This document shows positions 52,823 to 62,200 of a DNA stretch of 64,000 nucleotides, in pieces; within the stretch, counting starts at the first letter, position 1; each line of letters opens with the position of its first letter. The DNA is from Oopsacas minuta (taxonomy: Eukaryota > Porifera > Hexactinellida > Lyssacinosida > Leucopsacidae): positions 310,001-374,000 of the forward strand of contig JAKMXF010000033.1 of assembly GCA_024704765.1 (NCBI GenBank), read 5' to 3'. Under the pieces are notes generated by a model, which searched no databases, was not told the DNA's origin, and saw only the letters and a program-made list of their open reading frames with translations. Made by a program: the position numbers and the translations under genes.

Positions 52823-55093
52823 CTATAGATATTCAGCTTCTTGTTCATATGCTGTACCAAACTGCGCATGCCCAACAGAAACCTTTTGCTTCATCATATT
52901 AGCTCTCAATAGAAGATAAGCTGTTTGTTGGTTGTAGGCACGGCCTGCTTCTAGAACATGCTTAAAGCTCAGCATTCTAGGATCTACACTTCGTGAGTAT
53001 AGGATTTTGGCATTAGCATCGATTCTACCTTGAATCTTCCCTTCTAGAATTAGAGAGCTTATCTCATCCTCTAACTCTCCTAGAAACAAACATGGTGTGT
53101 TGGCATGTTTAATAATCACAGTGTATGCTGTTAAAAGTACCTCTTGGGAGTAACAATATATGCTATTATAACCGGTATATAATATACAGGAATATGTGAA
53201 ACCGTGTTCCAGGCGGTGGTGCATATATCCGGTATGTTCTTATAACCAGCATCTATTGTATCTAATAGAGTTAATTTATACTCACCAATTGTTGACTCGA
53301 ATGATTCAGCCATCTTATTCATATCAACAGAAGAATAGGGTGTGAAATATTGTACCAATGCTCTCCTCCTGATCTCCCCCAGTAACCTTGTAACGTGTGG
53401 TGCAAGAAAGGGGTCTAATAACAGGTCTCCTTGTATGGAGCGTAGTGATCCGAGACAAGCAGTATACTTAGAGTCATAAAACTGACAAATAGCATTCCGT
53501 AAAGTAGGTTCCAGTTCTAAGAATTCTTTGAAAGTGTTACTTGATATAACCTATTAGAATACAATTAGAATCAAGGCTTAATTCATGGTACTTTATATAC
53601 TAACCTTATTGTTGAGATCTGGTCGATCATAAGTAGCTAGAGCACACAAACCAGCATAAATAGCTACGTCATGAGCTGATAATATCTCAGGAAAATCAAA
53701 TGCATCTACTGATAGCTGTAAGAAATAGCGAGCAGCATTCTTATACCTTTCTAAACACATCTCTGCTAGCCCAACTGCAGCTAGTAACCTAAAAGAATAA
53801 ATAAATTGACAGATATCTTATGGATATTTTTTCGGAATTGATTGAGGCACTGGTAAGAGCTACAAACTTGAAATTTGCACGTATGGTCCAGTGTGGGATA
53901 TTGTGTATCTAGGAACATATTGTTATCTCTAAGCGATAACTCTTAAACTCTCTGAGGAAATTACGTAAATAAACAAACCGTTACCTTGATTTTATCTTGA
54001 GCATATCTGCCTGCTTAGCAAGTTGTTTATTAGATATTATCCCATAAGAATCTGCCTTGTTATAATAATTAATTACGGTACTCCAGTTTCCCACAAACAC
54101 AGATACCACTATAATATTCAAATACAGTCCATAGAAGTGTTTATCACTTAGACAGTAGTCTTTAGCACGTGAGTAGCATTTGAAGGCATTCGTTAGGTCA
54201 CCGCACTTGAGGTAGTGATCTCCTAGATCATCATAACCACGACGTATACTCTCTTTTATTGAATGAGATCTGTAAAATGTTAGAAATGGTTACACATAGC
54301 AATGTATACAGTGAGGTTTGCCTTTTAGCAATATTCGATTAATACAGCCAATTCCGGTGATTTCAAAGCTCAAGGGACCGCGATAATTACTTCGATATAA
54401 CCGGTGAAATATGTTACCTACCTTGACGGTTTTGAACCATAGTTATACAATTTCAGACCTCGATATATCCGTGTTAGATATTCGGGGAGTTGACTGTGGC
54501 AAGTTTGACTTAGATTCCCTTTTGTATTGGAAATAATTCCTCTAATAGCAAGTTCGCGTATTAGCAAGGGAAATTCGTGCACACACGACTTGCTAATAGG
54601 CGAACTCCACTGGCATTATTGGTTCATAATAAGGGTTATTCTAACCTAAAACTTTTGAGATCTTTATCCAGTGTTTCTAGTATAAGACTTGATTGTCTCT
54701 TACGGTCTTCTATCCAACTGATCGCCTCAGGACAAGTTGAAGAATCTTTAGGATCCTTTGTAAGGTGATGACGTATATTACAAATATCCTAAAAACATAT
54801 AAATATAGTAGAAATGGTAATAATTAGGACAATTTACTACAAACCTGGAATGCTGCTATATTGAATGTAGACTTAACTTCTTCCACAGCATAGTGCGTAG
54901 CATCTAGGGCTAGCATTGGACAGTGTTTAGCTATATGGATGAGACGTTTTATCTTCATAAGTCCTGAATAACTCTGAGAGATAGCATCAAGATCTAGGGA
55001 TGTATTCTCTACCGTATAGTCATCTAGTTCTTTCGTATCTTTAGTTGCAGATTCTACATGTAAGCTAGCACCTTGTGATTTGAACACTGCCAT
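52823..55093 (-). CDS. GPS1: COP9 signalosome subunit 1
   Basis: Six exons: 54845-55093, 54646-54788, 53985-54269, 53605-53788, 53286-53550 and 52823-53079, with phases 0, 2, 2, 0 and 1 all consistent; 460 residues. CSN1 is a scaffold of the COP9 signalosome that removes NEDD8 from cullins. Features: [38 protein letters not shown] (TPR/RPN7-type helices), [19 protein letters not shown], the PCI domain ([40 protein letters not shown]) and [20 protein letters not shown]. It is the most intron-rich complete gene in the window. Introns 2 and 5 contain MITEs; the others are about 55-200 bases. Confidence 0.95.
53118..53261. mobile_element. Family B MITE in GPS1 intron 5
   Basis: ACAGTGTATGCTGTTAAAAGTAC at the left and TTCTTATAACCAGCATCTATTGTA at the right. 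It occupies most of intron 53080-53285. Confidence 0.75.
54343..54497. mobile_element. Family A MITE in GPS1 intron 2
   Basis: TACAGCCAATTCCGGTGATTTC at the left and CGGGGAGTTGACTGTG at the right. A second palindromic fragment follows at about 54545-54612 (CTAATAGCAAGTTCGCG and CGACTTGCTAATAGGCG). Intron 54270-54645. Confidence 0.75.
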
Positions 55094-56344
55094 CTAAGCA
55101 GGTATAGCTAGGATAGTTTGCAAGATAATTAAATTCGCAAGATAACACGTATTTCAAAACACTGATGTAGAACAAATTTTTATCAATAAGGGTTATCATT
55201 CATTATTCTAGGTTTGCCAGTACAATAATGTCTCATTGGTAGAATTTCACAGACCAGAAGGTTCTAATATTCCGCAGGCAGGTCAGGCTGCGAATTTTGT
55301 CACTTATATTTTATGGAAACGAAGCAATAAATAGGAGTTAATTAGGTCCAGCATGCTCGTTTTGAGCTGCGAATTGTGCAAAACAATTAGATTGTTTCCG
55401 GAAGACAAACTTACTAATACAAATTCCTGTCAATAAACGCAATATATATATATAAAATAAATCTCTTAAAGTGCTACGTTTTGTCTCGCAATATAAGCCT
55501 TTGAGACCCATTCATTGGACTTCAAGTTTGGGTTTCAAGTGTGTTTTTTGTGGCCTAACAGCCACAAAAGCACTCTTAGAAACCCAGGGCCAAAATAGAT
55601 AGAGGTATAAATAGGAGATAATTATTGTAAATAAGATAATAAACTTAGTATAACACTTCATTCTGAATCATAATACACAGGTCAAACACGTATACTAGTG
55701 TATCAGTTGGATCTCGGATTAATTTATATGGCTTATTGCACCTGTGGCAAGCACAGTGTATATTGACAGATAATTACATAGTTCAATTGCCTGCACTTTG
55801 TTGATGCATTCAATGTTGTATACATTGCCCAATTAGATATTTATTCTTGGCATAAGCCATCCAAGTTCTGCCAATCTTTAGTCTCTCCAGAATGTGACTA
55901 TAACTCAGCCATATAATGCAATCTTAATTGCAATTTTGTTTAGCCGTATTTCCCTTCTTTATATTGTAAGTAATTCTATGATAGCATGACCCTATGCCAG
56001 ATAATCATCATGCCATAACCACCATAGGCGGATCCAAGGGGCGCATTACTTCTAAAGGCTCTACCTTGACCTCCTATAAGTTCTCCATTGTACAATCAAA
56101 TGCATTAGTATTCTGAGCCTAACACCCGGCTGTCCAGTTCCCTCCAATGTTAGCGCATAGGGCTACCGATGATAACCACCTTCCATCATATATATAATAA
56201 AATTTACATACTAGCGAATTCTATTATTATTTCCCAAAAGACAGAGTTTGATACACACTAAGTCATAGCGTAAACTAATTTGTATAACTTTTCACTAAGA
56301 TCATATTTCATATTTCATATACATAATCATCCACCCGAATAGAA
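55094..56344. other. Intergenic, divergent promoter of GPS1 and TBC1D24
   Basis: Holds the small hairpin at 55530-55585 and otherwise nothing recognised. Confidence 0.6.
55530..55585. repeat. Short hairpin, pre-miRNA-sized
   Basis: GGGTTTCAAGTGTGTTTTTTG... pairs with ...CAAAAGCACTCTTAGAAACCC around the loop CTAACA, giving a stem of about 25 pairs with a few mismatches and a perfect TTTTGTGGC/GCCACAAAA top. It may be a miRNA-like precursor or a MITE remnant. Confidence 0.35.
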
Positions 56345-58018
56345 ATGAACATACATCCTAGATTCAACACACGACAATTCTCTACTATGTCTTTCGAGGA
56401 AATAGACATAGGTTCCTTCTCGACTGCTAAAGCTACTCCGCTTCCTCCACTCAAAGAGCAGTACATCTGTTTTTCTGAGTTTGCAGACACAGTCCGTATC
56501 GTTACCCCTCATCAAATACTGAAACCACAGGCTGACAGGGAATGGCCCACTGACCCTGTGTCCTTATTAGAACTCACTCTAGACGGTTTTCCTAGCGCTA
56601 AACTAAAGAAGCATGTCCGTAAATTTGTGCCTTGTGAGTTTCGTCGTAAGATGTGGCTTATATTATCCGGTGGTGACCGGATGATGCAGAAATACCCGAG
56701 TTACTATCTTGACCAATCTGCTAAGGTACAGCATGTTGGAGTTCCACCTAGTTTCGGTAACCCTTACGACACAGAGATATTTCCACTGACGAAAGAAGGT
56801 CATGATTGTAGAGACCGTGTCCTACGTGTGATCGCTGTATCACAACCAAATATTACTTACTGCCCTCTTCTAGCTGTGACAGTGAGTATGCTCCTATGCT
56901 TCATGGGGGAGGAAGAATCATTCTTTGTCATTCTAGGTTTGTTTGAATCGGAAAAGCTAGAACACTCGAGACCAGGAGTAATCGCAGAGCGTAACACTCT
57001 CGGGGATCTCACCTATAACAAAGCAAGGGCCGTATGGAAAGCTCTTTACCAGATAGCTTACTCAGTAGACCCTGAGGCATCTCTAAACAGTCTCTATCCT
57101 CTGTTTGAAAACTGGGAAGCATGGATATTCCAATGCTTATTCTTCTGGGCATTAGTTCGTATTCTAGACTGCTATTTCGTTGAGGGCCCTAAGATATTCT
57201 ACCGGATTGGAGTATCAATCGTAATCCTGTTTCATAAATACGTTCTGAAACCAGGCAACAAAGATCTAGTCAACCTTAAGGAGGAATTGAGACATTTTGC
57301 CTCACATCTGCCCGTATCTGACACTGAGCTCCTAGACACTGGATTTAACATCCCGAACCTATCTCGTAGTCTGATCCAGAAATTCTACAAACGTCATGTG
57401 CTATTGAACCTCAGTCGTATCTCTTCTAACCCTGATCAAATAGTGATACCAGCTCCCAAACCGGATAAAGCGTCCAAGATAATCGCAACTGAAGAAGACT
57501 GGTTCAATCTATGGCAGTGGTTACCCGAACGGTTCCAGATATGTGCCCCACAGAAAATATTCGAAAGTGAGATTCATGGATACAACCTGACGCGTCTCTA
57601 CGAGGTGTTAGAAGATACAGAACCATTTATTCTCCTCATAAAAACCGTCAAGAAAGAGGTATTCGGTGCGTATTGCAGTGTGTCACTGACAAACCGTTTC
57701 AAAGAAGGGGAACTGCATTTTTTCGGGACTGGAGAAACTTTTCTATTTTCGTTTTGTTTCTCACCGCCAAAAAAGTTCCCTTGGGTGGGTCTACACCAGA
57801 GTAAGGGAGTTACTGACATGTTCTTGGCAGGGAATGACAGTTATATTGTCGTAGGCGGTGGGGATGGAGGGTTTGGGATATACCTTGACCATGAGCTGAA
57901 TAATGGCAGTACTACGACATGTAGTACCTTCAATAATTCACCGTTATGTCCTACACCCAACGGGGAGTTTACTTGTACAGCCGTAGAAGTGTACGGATTC
58001 TCTGACGAAGATGTGTAG
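56345..58018 (+). CDS. TBC1D24: TBC1 domain family member 24 (TBC plus TLDc)
   Basis: Single-exon 557-residue protein, close to human TBC1D24 (559). TBC1D24/Skywalker regulates synaptic and endosomal vesicle traffic through ARF6 or Rab35 and binds phosphoinositides. The divergent Rab-GAP TBC domain (about 90-340) includes VPCEFRRKMWLILSGGDRMM, NITYCPLLAVTVSMLLCFM and FFWALVRILDCYFVEGPKIF. The TLDc domain (about 400-555) includes WLPERFQICAPQKIFESEIHG, LHFFGTGETFLFSF, GGGDGGFGIYLDHELNNGST and CTAVEVYGF. As in other TBC1D24 proteins the classical arginine and glutamine fingers of active Rab-GAPs are not evident. The vertebrate gene has several introns; this has none. Confidence 0.93.
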   Translation: MNIHPRFNTRQFSTMSFEEIDIGSFSTAKATPLPPLKEQYICFSEFADTVRIVTPHQILKPQADREWPTDPVSLLELTLDGFPSAKLKKHVRKFVPCEFRRKMWLILSGGDRMMQKYPSYYLDQSAKVQHVGVPPSFGNPYDTEIFPLTKEGHDCRDRVLRVIAVSQPNITYCPLLAVTVSMLLCFMGEEESFFVILGLFESEKLEHSRPGVIAERNTLGDLTYNKARAVWKALYQIAYSVDPEASLNSLYPLFENWEAWIFQCLFFWALVRILDCYFVEGPKIFYRIGVSIVILFHKYVLKPGNKDLVNLKEELRHFASHLPVSDTELLDTGFNIPNLSRSLIQKFYKRHVLLNLSRISSNPDQIVIPAPKPDKASKIIATEEDWFNLWQWLPERFQICAPQKIFESEIHGYNLTRLYEVLEDTEPFILLIKTVKKEVFGAYCSVSLTNRFKEGELHFFGTGETFLFSFCFSPPKKFPWVGLHQSKGVTDMFLAGNDSYIVVGGGDGGFGIYLDHELNNGSTTTCSTFNNSPLCPTPNGEFTCTAVEVYGFSDEDV

Positions 58019-59200
58019 AACGATAGATGTAATTATTTATACGTATTTATTATTAGTATTGTATATTTGGCCTTTTGGGGATTTGTTTCCGTCACTTGTC
58101 AGTTGTCACTTTTGTATAGTAACTACAAATTATTTATTCTTCTATTTGTTTGCTAGTTATTCACTCAATTACCTTAACACTTGTATCATTATTAGTTTAT
58201 AAACTTAGACTGTCTTTTTTTGCTTGGTTTCTTTTGCTACACATTTTTGATTACAGATAAATTAACCTCAATTTTACCTTCCCGTTGTAAGCAATGTAAA
58301 TTGAAACGTATCTTTTGGGACAATATTGTGATACGTATTGTAACATCTAGCCGATATATGAGAATTTAATCATAACAGTATATTATATCCTATGCACAAG
58401 AGGACATACCATTGCTCCACTCTCCAAATTTCCGTTATCATTCATCTTTACAGTATCAGTCAATATATAATTACAAGTACTTCTGTTAGCGAATTTATTT
58501 GCTCCAAACATAACCATTTGAAATTTTGATGAGTCAACAATGTTGACAAAGCAATTTCATACAGTTTGGAGTGTCATAACTATTATTATCGATGAATAAG
58601 ATAACAATATGAATAATCAGCTGATGTTTTAGCCCTAATTAGCACACTCACACAATAAGCTGTTTATAGCTGTTTAGTGTTCATATGAACTCTCATTATA
58701 TCATATTTATCAAGTACACTACAACCTTTGTTTATCCCAAACAGCACATGCTCAGCACTATTTAAGTGTATTAATTAAGGTTTGTGGTCTTTCACTATTC
58801 GTCCTGATTATCTGTCTTACTTAATCTTAAAATTATTTCCGCTAACACTTCAGAATTTCCGGTAAATCCACAATTTTACGCATATATTAACAACACGGTC
58901 ATACGAGCAAAAATCTTTACAAACGTTTTAACACTACAAATATTTACGAATCACTTCAGAGATGAACTAAGCCTATTCGTGGTCAAACTGCCCGTTAGTT
59001 ATATAACTAATTGGATGTATGGATCAGGGTTTATCTGAGATTTGAGTGTATTCGAAAATATCAAAATTCATATATGATAAATTTTCTGATGGTTTTACAA
59101 TAAATGGTAGTTATGTCCATTATTCTGTATTTCCTAATGCAATTCAAATTACTTTACGCCATTATACTAGCTTTATAGCCTAGACAGAGCTGATCCGTCT
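58019..59200. other. Intergenic between TBC1D24 and MASK
   Basis: No gene or repeat recognised. A 63-codon frame overlapping the TBC1D24 stop is hydrophobic, AT-rich and probably chance. Confidence 0.6.
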
Positions 59201-62200
59201 ATGGCCACAGATTTCATATCACAACGCGAAAACTCTCCCACAAATTGCATGTCACAGCCTCAGCGAGGAGTTCAAGCCTTACCTCAACACCTCAGTCAGG
59301 ATCCGTCCCAGCCGGACTCTGAGCTCAATCTGGACGAAATGCTTAGTCTGGCATGTCGACAGGGCAAGCAGGACATTGTGGAGATTTTATTGGGCAGTGG
59401 AGCTGATTACCGACACAGGAATAAAGCTGGTAACACTCCGTTATTAGAAGCATGTAGTCAGGGTCATGTGGCTATAGCTCGTGTCCTGTTAGACCGTAAT
59501 GCTGAGATAGATATGTCTACTGAGACTACATGTGACTCTCCTCTCACCTGGGCTTGTACCCTCGGAAAAGAAGAGGTGAGTAGTTATCTTATTCCTAAGA
59601 ATAGAAATTTGTCCACCAAATTAAAATCTGCTAGGATATCTGTATGGCAATACTTACACTAGCTGTTCCCAACCTTTTTACCCATATATTGCAATACAAA
59701 TTTTGAGATCCTGTGGTCTTTGCTGTTATGCGTGGACCACCAAGGTGTCCATGGACGCAGGTTGGGACCCGTTGACGTGCACCATTTTGGAAGCAGTTTC
59801 TTTCATTTTTATGTATTGTCATGACGATTCATGACACTCCTTTAACCCTCGTTACGTAATCAGGCCGAAGTGAATGAGAAAGTTTGATTCATAGAACACC
59901 CAGGTAGCTTAAAAACTGATATCCATGTGTTTCTAATTATAGAGTATCGTAATAGCATAGAGGTCTAAATATAGCTACACTGTCCTCCAATGACGTCAAA
60001 TGACTCACTAAATACTTAATTATGGTTGAGCGGGGTTTCTTGAGAATTTCAAAATTGTGTAATCGATTTTGATTCAATTCAGCTGATTATTTTGTCCAGA
60101 TTCCTTCTTGAAATTCAAATGACGAATACTTGCACAGTTATGACTTTATTAGTGGAGACGTTCAGATTTAAACATGAATGGAATTTAAATTGTGTATTGT
60201 TCTATTATCGCACATTCCTAACGCTTTATTTTATACATTTCTAATAGGTAGTTGAACTTCTATTACAACGCAAAGCTAATGTAGAGCATCGTACTAAAGA
60301 TGGCTGTACAGCACTAATGTTTGCAGCTCTTGCTGGTCACGTCAGTGTAGTCAATTTCCTCCTAAGCAAGGGAGCACAACTTAATGTAGAGAGCGATTCT
60401 AATAAGGACAGTCCACTCACGTTTGCCTGTTGGAAGGGACATGTTGATGTAGTAGCACTATTGCTTAAGAACGGAGCTGATATAGAGCATAGGACCAAGG
60501 AAGGATTCACACCTCTTATGTTCGCAGCACTAGGTGGACATACTGAAGTGAGTATTCTATCGACAGAAATATAAGGAGATCTTGTCCATGGTTCAATTGA
60601 TTCCTTCAATGGTCTAGGCCCCCAAAAATACCCCACAATGTAACCTCCACAAATGAGGTGTCAGGGACGCCGAAAAATGCTACCCGTTTAACCGTCTCTG
60701 CCTAATTCTTCGTTTTGTGGAGGTTCTTTTATATGGGAGTAGTAGCTCGCTCTATTCCGTTTCCAGAAGTTCAACAGGCCCCAGTTTTGTGGAGGTTTTA
60801 CTGTATCAAATTAGCACTAGTTTCTAAGAAGTTCTAATTTATCGTAATTTCCCCTCATTCACTTTCTCCTATTCAGGTAGCTCGATTATTGCTCAAACAT
60901 GACGCTCAGGTAAATGTACCATCAGGAAGTAACAATGATATTCCATTGACCAGCGCCTGTTGGAAGGGACACCCAAATGTAGTAGAACTGCTTCTAACCT
61001 ACAGATCAAATATAGAACACAGGACTAAGGATGGATGTACCCCCCTGATGCTAGCTTCAAGAGAAGGACATTTATTAGTAGCTAAACTGTTATTGGAGAG
61101 AGGAGCAAAGGCAAGAACATAAATACAATAAAACTGAATTCTTATTAACCGTATTCGTATAATAGTTAGAAGTTACGTTTTGTTTGTTCGCAGGTGAATC
61201 AGCCTAGTGGCTCTGAAAACAACATTCCATTGACACTAGCCTGTTGGAAGGGACATTGTGACGTAGTAGAACTGTTACTACATTTCAACAGTGAGCTTGA
61301 GCACAGAAACAAAGCTGGATGTTCCCCTCTCATGCTAGCCTCTAGAGAAGGACATTTTGAAGCTACCTATCTACTTCTCAAACATGGTGCTCAACTGAAT
61401 GAGCCCTCTGGTGGTAATGACGATACTCCACTGACGCTAGCCTGTTGGAAGGGACATGAAAGAGTGGTGAAACTTCTCCTGGAGTACAGAAGCACGATAG
61501 ACCATCAAACAAAAACAGGCTGTACTCCGTTAATGGAGGCCACGAGAGAGGGCCACGTACATGTTGTTAAAATGCTCCTCTTACACCAAGCTGATGTAGA
61601 GACCCCTGACAACTACGGACAATCTCCTCTGTTCATGGCTTGTTGGAAGGGACATTCCGATGTGGCAAACCAGTTGCTACACTATGGAGCAAATAGGGAA
61701 TCTCGTACTAAGACTGGAATAACTCCTTTATTTCAAGCATGTAGAGAGAACCATGTAGAAGTCGTTAGGCTGCTGTTAATAAACGGATGCTCTGTGAATT
61801 CTCCTTTCCCTAATAGCAGGGAATGCCCCCTTACTCTAGCAGCTGAGAAGGGATTCGTAGAGCTAGTAGATCTCCTGCTGTCTAGAGATGTTATCGTAGA
61901 TTGTCGTACTAAGAAGGGATCTACTCCTTTCTTCTTAGCCTGTAAAGACGGACACTTAGAAATAGCTAAAGCTCTTTCTGAGAACGGAGCTGCTATAGAG
62001 ATGTCAGATTATCGGAACACCACGCCGCTCCTAGCTTCTTTTCGTAACGGACATTGTCATGTAGTAGACTGGCTGCTCAAACAAATAGGACACTTACCAT
62101 CAGACGAGGAGTGCCGTAAAACTCTAACTCCATCATCTAGCAATAACGACAAGGAACTACAGAGTGCTAAGAACCGATGTATGGAGCTTATACGTAAAGC

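Noticed and set aside
53120-53265. Extra coding sequence in GPS1 between exons 5 and 6
   Set aside because: The frames there read through a family B MITE; splicing from 53286 to 53079 restores the conserved CSN1 sequence.
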